64,000 bases of DNA from Escherichia marmotae (GCF_002900365.1 NZ_CP025979.1:2046001-2110000), one strand, 5' to 3'; shown: positions 30,149 through 38,841, numbered from the stretch's first letter. Notes: generated from the letters alone by a model not told the origin. Numbers and translations are program-made.

Positions 30149-31000
30149 TTACTCTGCCCGATAAAACGGTTTATTCCCGAGAATTGTCGCCCGATGCATA
30201 ATCCGCCGCTGCGGCAGATAATCAGCATTCGCATAGTGCTGAGTCACACGGTTATCCCAAATCGCCACGTCATTTGGCTGCCAGCGCCAGCGCACCTGAA
30301 ATTCCGGTTTGGTGATATGGGCGAATAAAAAGCCCAGCAACGCTTCGCTCTCTTTCTCGCTGACATCGATAATTCGCGTAGTAAAACCTTCATTAACAAA
30401 CAGCGCCTGTTTACCGCTCACCGGATGCGTACGCACCACCGGATGGAACAACGGTGGATTTTTCGCAGCAGCCTCGCGCCAGCGTTGATGTTCCTCCTCA
30501 GTTTTACGATATTTGTATTCCGGAAACGATTTACGGAAATCATGCTCCGCACGCAGCCCGCTCAACAGTTGGCGGAAGGGGGTTGAAAGCGCCTCATACG
30601 CTGCAATACCGCTGGTCCATAGCGTGTCACCGCCGGTCGAGGGCAACTCTTTCGCCGCCAGAATCGCCCCAGCGGGTGGCGTCTCAATAAACGTCACATC
30701 GGTGTGCCAGTTGTCGTTATCTGGCGGATTATCGTTATGGGTATCCAATACGATAATCTCCTCAACCCCTTCGGCATGAGGATAAACAGGGTGAATATGC
30801 AGCTCGCCAAAACGCTGGGCCAGCGCGCGTTGCTGCTGCGGCGTAATGGCTTGTTCACGCAGAAAGACTACCTGATGGCGCAGCACCGCATGGTAAAGCT
30901 GTTCAAACTGGTTATCGCTTAACGGACGCGTCAGGTCGGCACCCGAAATTTGTGCGCCAATATACGATCCCAGCGGGGTAATGCTCAGACGTTCACTCAT
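30149..31000 (-). CDS. tauD: Taurine dioxygenase TauD
   Basis: Fe(II)/2-oxoglutarate dioxygenase that hydroxylates taurine, releasing sulfite for assimilation and aminoacetaldehyde. The 283 residues show the metal triad HxD...H (WHTDVTFIE; the distal His in VTQHYANADYL) and the 2-oxoglutarate-binding Arg near RRIMHRATI. Last gene of tauABCD, overlapping the tauC end by four bases. Intact, but importing its substrate depends on tauC, which is broken. Confidence 0.96.
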   Translation of the reverse strand: MSERLSITPLGSYIGAQISGADLTRPLSDNQFEQLYHAVLRHQVVFLREQAITPQQQRALAQRFGELHIHPVYPHAEGVEEIIVLDTHNDNPPDNDNWHTDVTFIETPPAGAILAAKELPSTGGDTLWTSGIAAYEALSTPFRQLLSGLRAEHDFRKSFPEYKYRKTEEEHQRWREAAAKNPPLFHPVVRTHPVSGKQALFVNEGFTTRIIDVSEKESEALLGFLFAHITKPEFQVRWRWQPNDVAIWDNRVTQHYANADYLPQRRIMHRATILGNKPFYRAE

Positions 31001-31823
31001 TGTATTTCTCCATGCCAGGGCGTCAGGCGGCGCTGTAACGCGCGCAACCCCAGTTCTAAAAGAAAGGCGATAATCGCGATCACCGCAATCCCCGCCAGTA
31101 CCACGTCAGTCGCAAGAAACTCCCCCGCAGACTGAACCATAAAGCCCAAACCACGCGTCGCTGCAATCAGTTCCGCCGCCACCAGCGTAGACCAGCCCCC
31201 CCCAAACCAATACGTATTCCGGTGAGAATTTCTGGCAGCGCACCAGGCAGAATAACAAACCACAGCACCTGCGCACGGCTTGCGCCCAGCGACTGCGCGG
31301 CACGAATGCGAACCTGCTGCGCGCTTTTCACTCCCGCCAGCGCCGACATCGCCACCGGTGCAAAAATCGCCAGATAGATCAGTAAGATCTTCGAGGTTTC
31401 ACCAATACCAAACCAGATCACCATCAGCGGCAAATAGGCCAGCGGCGGCACCGGGCGATACAGTTCGATTACCGGATCAAGAATGCCGCGCACCGTCGGG
31501 CTTATCCCCATCGCGATCCCGACCGGAATGCCGATCAATACCGCCGCAAGTAACGCCAGCAAAATGCGCGTCAGGCTGGCTGCCAAATGCTGCCAAAGTG
31601 TGGCGTCCATAAATCCTTGCGGCCCGGCAATGGTGAGCAGTTTTTCCAGCACCTGCTGCGGCGGTGGTAAAAACAGCGGGCTAATCAGTTGCAGCGCCGC
31701 CACTGCCCACCATACAGAAAGTAAAACGGCTAACGTGCCAATGCTTAAAGTCACCCGACCTGAGAGCGGCCAGCGCCATTTCAGCCGACGCGAATGCAGT
31801 TTTTCATTAATGACCACGCTCAT
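30997..31823 (-). pseudogene. tauC: tauC, taurine ABC permease, disrupted by a single-base deletion
   Basis: Normally a 275-residue inner-membrane permease of the taurine importer. The first 206 codons (from 31823) match the family, including the EAA-type motif RIRAAQSLGASRAQVLWFVILPGALPEIL. At 31196-31203 the coding strand has eight G; one more base restores the frame, giving ...IGLGGGWSTLVAAEL to the stop at 30997. As written the protein ends GLRWWRRN, losing about 64 residues and the last membrane helices. K-12 has Val in place of the middle Gly, so loss of the T from a GTG codon would also explain the G run. Sequencing error cannot be ruled out. Confidence 0.85.
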
Positions 31824-32587
31824 GAGAACGCCTCCCGTTGCTCAAATACGCGGCTTAAGACATATTCGCGCATGGCGATAAACTGTGGATCAGACTTAAT
31901 GCTGCGACTCGACTCCCCCGCAACAAAGCGGCGGGCGAAGTTGAGCGGCAACCGCTCCAGCACATGACCAGGAGCGGATGAAAGCAGAACCAGTTCAGTT
32001 GCCATAAACACCGCTTCTTCTATATCGTGGGTAATCAACAGCACCTGCTTGCCGGTCTCCTGCCAGAGTTTCAGCAGTAAGGTTTGCATCTGGTCGCGGG
32101 TAAAGGCATCCAGCGCGCCAAACGGTTCGTCGAGTAATAACAACTGAGGATTAGCCGCCAGCGCGCGGGCAATTCCCACCCGTTGACGCTGACCACCGGA
32201 AAGCTGCCAGACATATCTTTTTTCTGCGCCTTCCAGACCTACTTTTTTCAGCATCTGGCGCACGATTTCCAGACGTGGCGTTTTCTCCATCCCCGCCAGT
32301 TGCAGGCCAAACGCCACGTTATCCTGCACATTGCGCCACGGCAGCAATCCTTCATTCTGAAAAACCACGCCGCGCTCAGCCCCCGGTCCCTGAATACGCT
32401 TGCCCGCCAGTTGAATGCTGCCGTGCTGATAAGGCACAAAACCAGCTATCAAATTTAACAAGGTAGTTTTGCCGCAACCGGACGGCCCCAGCACTACCAA
32501 CAATTCGCCGTTTTCCAGCGCCAGGTTGATATCTTCCAGCGCCGGTTTGCCGCCATAATCGGCGTAAAGATGAGAGATTTGCAGCAT
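31820..32587 (-). CDS. tauB: Taurine ABC transporter ATPase TauB
   Basis: Cytoplasmic ATPase subunit of the TauABC importer, 255 residues. Walker A GPSGCGKTT (about 34-42), Q-loop near VFQNEGLLPW, signature LSGGQRQR, Walker B LLLLDEPFG and the switch histidine in LLITHDIEEA are all present. It overlaps the start of tauC by four bases and lies 12 bases after tauA. Intact. Confidence 0.96.
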   Translation of the reverse strand: MLQISHLYADYGGKPALEDINLALENGELLVVLGPSGCGKTTLLNLIAGFVPYQHGSIQLAGKRIQGPGAERGVVFQNEGLLPWRNVQDNVAFGLQLAGMEKTPRLEIVRQMLKKVGLEGAEKRYVWQLSGGQRQRVGIARALAANPQLLLLDEPFGALDAFTRDQMQTLLLKLWQETGKQVLLITHDIEEAVFMATELVLLSSAPGHVLERLPLNFARRFVAGESSRSIKSDPQFIAMREYVLSRVFEQREAFS

Positions 32588-32599
32588 TCGCGCCTCCTT

Positions 32600-33562
32600 T
32601 TATTGCACGAAGCGCGAGGTGACAAACTGGCTGTAATCATTCGCCACGGCGGGAACTTTACCCTGCTCTTTCAAAAACTGGGCGGTATCGATGATCGCTT
32701 TGTTCACCGACCCGGTCAGTTCTACCGTCTGTTGCTGCGGCGTCAGATAGGTATTCCCCTTCACCAGCCCTGGTACATCGCCTTCCGGCACGCCGCTTAA
32801 GCGCGCCAGCTTGCTGATATTTTCCGGCTGTTTCAGCCACGCGTCAGGATTAGCAATATACGGTTGCTGGGCATCGATAGCGCTTTTAGCAAACGCTTTC
32901 ACTACCTCCGGATATTTCTCGGCAAAATCTTTACGCACTACCCAGACATCCAGCGTCGGCGCGCCCCACTGGCCGACCTGTTCAGAATCGGTCAGCACCT
33001 TGCCGTCTTTTTCCAGGGCGTTAACCGCAGGTGCCCAGACATAAGCACCATCAATATCTCCCCGTTGCCATGCGGCGATAATCGCGGGCGGCTGCAGGTT
33101 CACAATTTCCACTTGTCCGGGTTTTATGCCCCAGTGTTTCAGCGCCGCCAGCAAACTGTAGTGCGTGGTGGAGATAAACGGCACGGCGATACGTTTGCCA
33201 ATCAGATCTTCCGGTTTGCTGATGGTTTTCTTCACCACCAGCGCTTCGGAGTTACCCAGTTTTGAGGCTAAAAGAAAGACTTCAATCGGCACCTGTTGGC
33301 TGGCAGCCACCGCTAATGGGCTGGAGCCGAGGTTGCCGATTTGCACATCGCCAGAAGCCAGCGCCCGCACGATGCTGGCTCCGCTGTCAAACTTACGCCA
33401 GTCCACGCTCGCTCCGCTCTCTTTGGCAAAGGTGCCATCAGCCTGAGCCACTTTCGCCGGTTCAGCGGAGGTTTGATACGCCACGATGACGTTCACCGCC
33501 TGCGCCTGAAAAGCGATGAATGCCAGTGCGGCAAGAAGTGTGTTACGCGATGAAATTGTCAT
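32600..33562 (-). CDS. tauA: Taurine-binding periplasmic protein TauA
   Basis: 320-residue substrate-binding protein of the taurine importer: signal peptide MTISSRNTLLAALAFIAFQA with cleavage after QA, then an NMT1/SsuA-like fold (ANVNVIVAYQTSAEPAKVAQADG, GDVQIGNLGSSPLAVAAS, GQVEIVNLQPPAIIAAWQRGDIDGAYVWAP). First gene of tauABCD. Expression in K-12 needs Cbl and CysB under sulfate limitation; the binding sites would lie upstream in 33563-33700. Confidence 0.96.
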   Translation of the reverse strand: MTISSRNTLLAALAFIAFQAQAVNVIVAYQTSAEPAKVAQADGTFAKESGASVDWRKFDSGASIVRALASGDVQIGNLGSSPLAVAASQQVPIEVFLLASKLGNSEALVVKKTISKPEDLIGKRIAVPFISTTHYSLLAALKHWGIKPGQVEIVNLQPPAIIAAWQRGDIDGAYVWAPAVNALEKDGKVLTDSEQVGQWGAPTLDVWVVRKDFAEKYPEVVKAFAKSAIDAQQPYIANPDAWLKQPENISKLARLSGVPEGDVPGLVKGNTYLTPQQQTVELTGSVNKAIIDTAQFLKEQGKVPAVANDYSQFVTSRFVQ

Positions 33563-34169
33563 GATTATCTGCTCCCCTGTCTTGTTATGGGTGCAGTATT
33601 CGCGGGTAAAGACATTTATTAAAAGAATTAATCATTATGGGCAATATGTTTTTATTCTTAGCAAAAAAACGGCAAACGATAGATTAGTTATGCATTTGCT
33701 AATCGTTTCCCTACAAAGTAATGCCATATTTCTTTTTATATGCGAATAAAAATTCGAACTACGCTAGTTTATTTCTCCAACCTACTGACTAAGTAAACCA
33801 ATAACAAATACATATATCATTCCAATTTTATATAATGCAAAGCATAGAAACCACTTTATCATACAAATTCATTCACAATACGAATATAAAAACCAGTTTT
33901 TCACAGAAGATATTTTTTAAATGCAATTAATTGACAAACTAAATCACATCTAAATACAATATATAAAAAATATAAACACATTCACAAAACACACAAACAG
34001 TTAACATATGATATACACAATTCAAACTTATACCGCTTACGGCCCTCCGGGCATCAAATAACCCCGTTCTCAGGATTATTCTTTTTTACAGCGTGCCATT
34101 TTTAACATCTGAGTATGTTGCAGAGGATTGCAGCTCTGCATTCGCCGCGCTTTCAGCATAATAATTAAA
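33563..34169. other. 607-base AT-rich region between tauA and yaiS
   Basis: Holds the tau promoter near tauA and the promoter of the yaiS operon. Bases 33780-34030 are strongly AT-rich with many short A and T runs and no convincing ORF. I could not define Cbl sites by eye. Confidence 0.5.
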
Positions 34170-34184
34170 ATGGAGTGTCATGAA

Positions 34185-34464
34185 TTGGACAAGGTTTTAA
34201 ATTCTGCGTTGCATTCTTCAGCAGAAAAGAGGAAAGGTATCCTTGCGATTGGCGCACATCCTGACGATATAGAATTAGGTTGTGGTGCATCGCTTGCTCG
34301 TCTTTCGCAGAAAGGAATTTATATCACTGCTGTTGTCATGACTGCCGGCAATTCGGGTGTAAGCGATGTCATCGATCGTTGTGAAGAATCTCGCGAAGCA
34401 TTAAAGATGTTGGGTTGTCAGCAAACTATTCATCTTAATTTTGCAGACACCCGTACACATCTGC
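34185..34464 (+). pseudogene. yaiS: 5' part of yaiS (LmbE/PIG-L-type deacetylase), split by an IS
   Basis: Encodes the N-terminal half of a GlcNAc-deacetylase-like protein: the zinc motif AIGAHPDDIELGCG is about 20 residues in, followed by VVMTAGNSG. I prefer the TTG at 34185, nine bases after GGAG; in-frame ATGs at 34128 and 34170 are possible. The frame runs through THL into the IS3-family element and stops soon after. Deleting the IS and one copy of TGC restores ...THLQLNDM, the uninterrupted protein of about 223 residues. Confidence 0.85.
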
Positions 34465-34494
34465 TGATCCTACCCACGTAATGTGGACACGGCC

Positions 34495-35349
34495 CTAAGC
34501 GAGATTATGGTTTTCAAATTGTTCCGGGCTGAGACCGCCACAGGCACTGTGACGACGCCAGCGATTGTAATCACACTCGATATAATTAAACACCGTTGCC
34601 CGCATTATTTCCCGGCTGCTAAAGCGTTCCCCGTGGATACATTCCACCTTCAGCGAATGAAAGAAGCTTTCCACACAGGCATTGTCATAACAGTTGCCTT
34701 TCGCACTCATACTGCCACGCAGGTTGTGTCGCTTCAGCAGCGCCTGATAATCCCCTGAACAGTATTGACCACCACGGTCCGTATGAACAATGACGCTTTC
34801 CGGGCGTCTTCTCCGCCACAACGCCATTTGCAGTGCATCACAGGCCAGTTGTGCTGTCATTCGCGGTGACATCGACCAGCCAATAACGGCGCGTGACCAC
34901 AGGTCGATGACTACTGCGAGATACAACCAGCCCTCATCGGTACGCAAGTACGTGATGTCACCCGCCCACTTCTGGTTCGGGCCGCTGGCGCTGAAGTCCT
35001 GCTCCAGCAGATTCTCCAATACGGGCAGGCCATGTGCACGGTAGCTGACCGGGCTGAACTTCCGGCCGGCTTTCGCCCGCAGCCCCTGACGACGCAGGCT
35101 GGCGGCAATGGTTTTAATATTGAACTCCGGCAGTTCGTCAGCAAGGCGGGGAGCACCGTATCGCTGCTTTGCCTCAAAGAATGCCTTATGAACAGCGGTA
35201 TCGCAGGTGAGCCGAAACTGTTGGCGCAGGCTCATCTGGTGACGACGCCTGAGCCAGACATACCAGCCGCTGCGGGCAACCCGAAGTACACGACACATCG
35301 CTTTGATGCTGAACTCTGCCCGATGATTTTCGATGAAGACATACTTCAT
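34495..35349 (-). CDS. IS3-family transposase OrfB (InsF-like)
   Basis: 284-residue catalytic part of the transposase: an HTH_21-type segment (SRRQGLRAKAGRKFSPVSY region) and the integrase core with the D, D and E residues in WAGDITYLRTDEGWLYLAVVIDLWS, VIVHTDRGGQYCS and ACVESFFHSLKVECIHGE. The start ATG overlaps the end of orfA by four bases (ATGA), and a fused OrfAB protein is normally made by -1 frameshifting. Intact. Confidence 0.9.
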   Translation of the reverse strand: MKYVFIENHRAEFSIKAMCRVLRVARSGWYVWLRRRHQMSLRQQFRLTCDTAVHKAFFEAKQRYGAPRLADELPEFNIKTIAASLRRQGLRAKAGRKFSPVSYRAHGLPVLENLLEQDFSASGPNQKWAGDITYLRTDEGWLYLAVVIDLWSRAVIGWSMSPRMTAQLACDALQMALWRRRRPESVIVHTDRGGQYCSGDYQALLKRHNLRGSMSAKGNCYDNACVESFFHSLKVECIHGERFSSREIMRATVFNYIECDYNRWRRHSACGGLSPEQFENHNLA

Positions 35350-35645
35350 TTCAGGCGCTTCGCGAAGTATGTCGCGGCCTTTTGGAGGATGGCCAGTTCC
35401 TCAGCCTGCTCCGCCAGTTGTCGTTTAAGGCGGACATTTTCAGCGGCCAGTTCGCTTTCGCGCTCTGACGAACTCATTTGTTGCTGCTGTTTACTGCGCC
35501 AGGCATAAAGCTGAGATTCATACAGGCTGAGTTCACGGGCTGCGGCGGCCACACCGATGCGTTCAGCGAGTTTCAGGGCTTCGTTACGAAATTCAGGCGT
35601 ATGTTGTTTACGGGGCTTCTTGCTGATTGATACTGGTTTTGTCAT
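35346..35645 (-). CDS. IS3-family OrfA (InsE-like)
   Basis: 99-residue DNA-binding protein with an N-terminal helix-turn-helix (HTPEFRNEALKLAERIGVAAAARELSLYESQLYAWRSK) and a C-terminal leucine-zipper-like helix (ELAAENVRLKRQLAEQAEELAILQKAATYF). Such proteins bind the terminal repeats and limit transposition. Ends in the 4-base overlap with orfB. Intact. Confidence 0.9.
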   Translation of the reverse strand: MTKPVSISKKPRKQHTPEFRNEALKLAERIGVAAAARELSLYESQLYAWRSKQQQQMSSSERESELAAENVRLKRQLAEQAEELAILQKAATYFAKRLK

Positions 35646-35708
35646 GAGTCACCTCTGGTTGAGAGTTTACTCACTTAGTCCTGTGTCCACTATTGGTGGG
35701 TAAGATCA

Positions 35709-36103
35709 TGCAACTCAATGATATGATTTCTTCCCTGGAAGATATTATTAAAAATCAAATTCCCTCTGATGTAGAAATCATACGGGTATATACCATGCAT
35801 GATGCTGACCGCCATCAGGATCATCTGGCAGTTTATCAGGCGTCAATGGTTGCCTGCCGCACTATTCCACAAATTCTCGGCTATGAAACCCCAAGCACCT
35901 GGCTTTCATTTATGCCCCAGTTTTTTGAATCCGTGAAAGAAGAATATTTCACCGTCAAACTTGCAGCATTAAAAAAACATAAAAGCCAGGAGCAACGTGA
36001 TTATATGCGTCATGAACGTTTACGTGCTGTTGCACAATTTCGCGGACAACAGGTCAATAGCGATCTGGGTGAAGGCTTTGTTATTCATAAAATGATTCTT
36101 TGA
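35709..36103 (+). pseudogene. yaiS: 3' part of yaiS, after the IS
   Basis: Continues the deacetylase-like protein from QLNDMISSLEDIIKNQ to HKMIL. It holds the second family motif, RVYTMHDADRHQDHLAVYQASM, whose His and Asp residues complete the metal site. The frame has no stop to 36103. An ATG at 35708 (MQLNDM) overlaps the IS edge, so a C-terminal fragment could be made, but it lacks the first zinc motif. yaiP starts ten bases later. Confidence 0.85.
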
Positions 36104-36112
36104 GCAGATAAA

Positions 36113-37309
36113 ATGAAAACCTGGATCTTTATATTTATGGCCGTCGCAATATTGCTATGGTTTTTGAGTACGTTAAGGCGTAAGCCCAGCCAAAAGAAAG
36201 GCTGTATTGACGCAATTATTCCTGCCTATAACGAAGGCCCTTGTCTGGCACAGTCGCTGGAAAATCTACTGCGCAACCCTTATTTTTGCCGTGTGATTTG
36301 CGTTAACGACGGCTCTACGGATAACACAGAAGCAGTAATGGCGGAAGTCAAACGCAAATGGGGCGATAGGTTTGTTGCTGTTACACAAAAAAACACCGGC
36401 AAAGGCGGTGCTCTAATGAACGGCCTCAACTACGCCACATGTGACCAGGTTTTTTTAAGCGATGCCGATACTTACGTCCCTCCAGATAAAAATGGCATGG
36501 GGTATATGCTGGCGGAAATTGAGCACGGCGCTGACGCCGTAGGCGGCATTCCCTCGACAGCCTTGAAAGGCGCAGGCCTGTTGCCGCACATCCGCGCGAC
36601 CGTAAAGTTGCCGATGATCATTATGAAACGCACGCTACAGCAACTCCTGGGCGGCGCACCGTTTATTATCAGCGGTGCGTGCGGGATGTTCCGTACTGAT
36701 GTATTGCGTAAATTCGGTTTTTCGGACCGAACGAAAGTTGAAGATCTTGACCTCACCTGGACGTTGGTCGCCAATGGTTACCGCATTCGTCAGGCGAATC
36801 GCTGCATCGTTTACCCACAAGAGTGCAATAATCCACTTGATGAATGGCGACGCTGGCGGCGTTGGATTGTGGGCTATGCCGTCTGTATGCGCCTGCATAA
36901 AAAGCTTTTATTTAGCCGTTTCGGCATCTTCAGTATATTTCCTATGCTTTTGGTTGTGCTTTATGGCGTTGGAATTTATCTCGCTACCTGGTTTAATGAA
37001 TTCATCACCACCGGGCCACATGGCGTGGTATTGGCAATGTTTCCGCTTATCTGGGTCGGCGTAGTTTGTGTTATTGGTGCTTTTAGCGCCTGGTTTCATC
37101 GTTGCTGGTTGTTGGTGCCTTTAGCGCCACTTTCCGTTGTGTATGTATTATTAGCTTATGCCATCTGGATTATTTATGGACTTATTGCCTTTTTTACTGG
37201 ACGCGAGCCTCAACGCGACAAACCTACACGTTATTCCGCACTGGTGGAAGCGCCAATCGCTTATTCCCAACCTTCTGTCACCGGAACTGAAAAGCTATCT
37301 GAAGCTTAA
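36113..37309 (+). CDS. yaiP: Glycosyltransferase family 2 protein YaiP
   Basis: 398-residue inner-membrane glycosyltransferase of the GT2 family with unknown donor and product. N-terminal membrane segment (about 2-18), then the GT-A core: DAIIPAYNEGPCLAQSLE, CVNDGSTDN, SDADTYVPP (DxD) and KVEDLDLTW, the last being the typical ED acid-base motif. RRWIVGYA resembles the Q/RxxRW processivity motif. Three to four C-terminal helices (about 275-370) follow. Possibly processive like PgaC or BcsA, but shorter. It starts ten bases after yaiS and overlaps yaiX, so one operon is likely. Confidence 0.9.
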   Translation: MKTWIFIFMAVAILLWFLSTLRRKPSQKKGCIDAIIPAYNEGPCLAQSLENLLRNPYFCRVICVNDGSTDNTEAVMAEVKRKWGDRFVAVTQKNTGKGGALMNGLNYATCDQVFLSDADTYVPPDKNGMGYMLAEIEHGADAVGGIPSTALKGAGLLPHIRATVKLPMIIMKRTLQQLLGGAPFIISGACGMFRTDVLRKFGFSDRTKVEDLDLTWTLVANGYRIRQANRCIVYPQECNNPLDEWRRWRRWIVGYAVCMRLHKKLLFSRFGIFSIFPMLLVVLYGVGIYLATWFNEFITTGPHGVVLAMFPLIWVGVVCVIGAFSAWFHRCWLLVPLAPLSVVYVLLAYAIWIIYGLIAFFTGREPQRDKPTRYSALVEAPIAYSQPSVTGTEKLSEA

Positions 37310-37868
37310 TATTAAAGAGAAAAATATTCAGATTGCAGACCATGTGATTATTGATGAAAGTGCTGGTGAGGTTATTATCGGCGCGAATACACGTATTTGC
37401 CACGGCGCAGTTATTCAGGGACCAGTAGTGATTGGCGCAAACTGTCTGATAGGTAATTATGCATTTATTCGCCCAGGCACAGTAATCAGCAATGGTGTAA
37501 AAATTGGTTTTGCTACTGAAATAAAAAATGCAGTTATTGAATCGGAAGCAATGATTGGACCGCAATGTTTTATTGCCGACTCGGTAATTGCAAGCCTGGC
37601 ATATTTGGGCGCACAAGTGCGTACCAGTAATCATCGTCTGGATGAACAGCCAGTGTCTGTGCACACTCCAGAAGGTATTATCGCTACCGGATGCGATAAA
37701 TTAGGGTGTTATATTGGACAACGTTCACGTCTTGGCGTGCAGGTTATTATATTGCCAGGACGAATTATTTCCCCGAACACACAACTTGGCCCGCGTGTGA
37801 TTGTAGAACGTAATTTACCTACCGGAAGTTATTCACTCCGGCAAGAACTTATCCGTACAGGAGATTAA
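37176..37868 (+). CDS. yaiX: YaiX, left-handed beta-helix (GlmU-like) acyltransferase
   Basis: About 230 residues, with an uninterrupted frame. The body is hexapeptide repeats ([IV]-G-x-x-x-x): VIIGANTRICHGAVIQGPVVIGANCLIGNYAF and on to GVQVIILPGRIISPNTQLG, with an insertion (AQVRTSNHRLDEQPVSV) like the one in the acetyltransferase half of GlmU. Acetyl transfer to a sugar amine is the likely reaction. In K-12 the gene is, as I recall, a pseudogene cut by an IS; here it looks whole. The chosen ATG overlaps yaiP by 134 bases; a start nearer 37300 is possible. Confidence 0.8.
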   Translation: MDLLPFLLDASLNATNLHVIPHWWKRQSLIPNLLSPELKSYLKLNIKEKNIQIADHVIIDESAGEVIIGANTRICHGAVIQGPVVIGANCLIGNYAFIRPGTVISNGVKIGFATEIKNAVIESEAMIGPQCFIADSVIASLAYLGAQVRTSNHRLDEQPVSVHTPEGIIATGCDKLGCYIGQRSRLGVQVIILPGRIISPNTQLGPRVIVERNLPTGSYSLRQELIRTGD

Positions 37869-37869
37869 A

Positions 37870-38643
37870 ATGATAAAACGGACGTTATTAGCAGCGGCAA
37901 TTTTTAGTGCATTTCCCGCTTGTGCCGGGTTAACTTCCATTACCGCAGGCTACGATTTTACCGATTATTCTGGCGATCACGGTAACCGTAATTTGGCGTA
38001 TGCTGAACTGGTGGCGAAAGTTGAAAACGCAACGCTGCTTTTTAATCTTTCCCAGGGACGTCGTGATTATGAAACTGAACATTTCAATGCCACACGCGGT
38101 CAGGGGGCTGTCTGGTACAAATGGAATAACTGGCTGACAACCCGAACGGGTATTGCCTTTGCAGATAATACGCCGGTCTTTGCTCGCCAGGATTTTCGTC
38201 AGGATATTAACCTGGCCCTGCTGCCAAAAACGCTGTTCACGACCGGTTATCGCTACACTAAATATTATGATGATGTTGAAGTCGATGCCTGGCAAGGCGG
38301 CGTATCGCTCTATACTGGCCCGGTGATCACCAGCTATCGCTATACTCATTATGACTCCAGCGATGCAGGTGGCAGTTACAGCAATATGATTTCCGTGCGC
38401 CTGAATGATCCGCGCGGCGGTGGCTATACCCAGCTTTGGCTAAGCCGCGGAACAGGCGCTTACACCTATGACTGGACGCCAGAGACGCGCTACGGCAGCA
38501 TGAAGAGCGTAAGCTTGCAACGTATCCAGCCGCTGACAGAACAACTTAATCTGGGTCTGACGGCAGGTAAAGTGTGGTACGACACACCAACCGATGATTA
38601 TAACGGTCTGCAACTCGCAGCCCATCTGACCTGGAAATTCTGA
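37870..38643 (+). CDS. yaiO: Outer-membrane beta-barrel protein YaiO
   Basis: 257-residue protein of the YaiO family. The signal peptide is MIKRTLLAAAIFSAFPACA, then alternating hydrophobic and aromatic beta-strands (SITAGYDFTDYSGD, LFTTGYRYTKYYDDVEVDAWQGGVSLYTG, TSYRYTHYDSS) and a final WKF, with a terminal Phe as usual for outer-membrane proteins. It starts one base after the yaiX stop. As the last gene of yaiSPXO it is a candidate exit pore or anchor for a glycan; that is inference. Confidence 0.9.
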   Translation: MIKRTLLAAAIFSAFPACAGLTSITAGYDFTDYSGDHGNRNLAYAELVAKVENATLLFNLSQGRRDYETEHFNATRGQGAVWYKWNNWLTTRTGIAFADNTPVFARQDFRQDINLALLPKTLFTTGYRYTKYYDDVEVDAWQGGVSLYTGPVITSYRYTHYDSSDAGGSYSNMISVRLNDPRGGGYTQLWLSRGTGAYTYDWTPETRYGSMKSVSLQRIQPLTEQLNLGLTAGKVWYDTPTDDYNGLQLAAHLTWKF

Positions 38644-38764
38644 TTCCTTCCGCCGCCCACTTCCCGGGGCGGCAATCTCACTTGATTAGCGCACAAACAC
38701 TTTCCTCTTCATTCTTCTCCAGATATCTCTCATATTCAGCAGATAAATTTTATTCGCCAATGTT

Positions 38765-38817
38765 ATATACTATAGGGGGGTATGCATTGACTCATAACAT
38801 ACCCCCCTATAGTATAT
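38765..38817. promoter_or_regulatory. FrmR operator: 20-bp perfect palindrome over the frm promoter
   Basis: Left arm 38765-38784 (ATATACTATAGGGGGGTATG) and right arm 38798-38817 are perfect reverse complements, separated by 13 bases. Each arm holds a G6/C6 run, a hallmark of CsoR/RcnR-family operators. A TTGACT -35-like box lies in the spacer and a TATAGT -10-like box in the right arm, so repressor binding would cover the promoter. The frmR ATG is 24 bases further on. Confidence 0.85.
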
Positions 38818-38841
38818 TGCGTGCAGATGATGAGGTGCGAA

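Larger units (their letters stand above)
34465..35708 (-). mobile_element. IS3-family insertion sequence in yaiS
   Basis: 1244-bp element bounded by imperfect inverted repeats beginning TGATC, then C/T and TACCCAC, and ending in the GTGGACAC motif typical of the IS3 group. It is flanked by a perfect 3-bp duplication TGC (34462-34464 and 35709-35711). It carries overlapping orfA and orfB on the minus strand, opposite to yaiS. Both proteins resemble InsE/InsF of IS3 but differ at many residues, from memory. Confidence 0.92.

Noticed and set aside
34462..35711. Possibility that the yaiS split is an assembly join rather than an insertion
   Set aside because: The 3-bp duplication and matching terminal repeats are exactly what IS3-family insertion makes, and the rebuilt reading frame is perfect.
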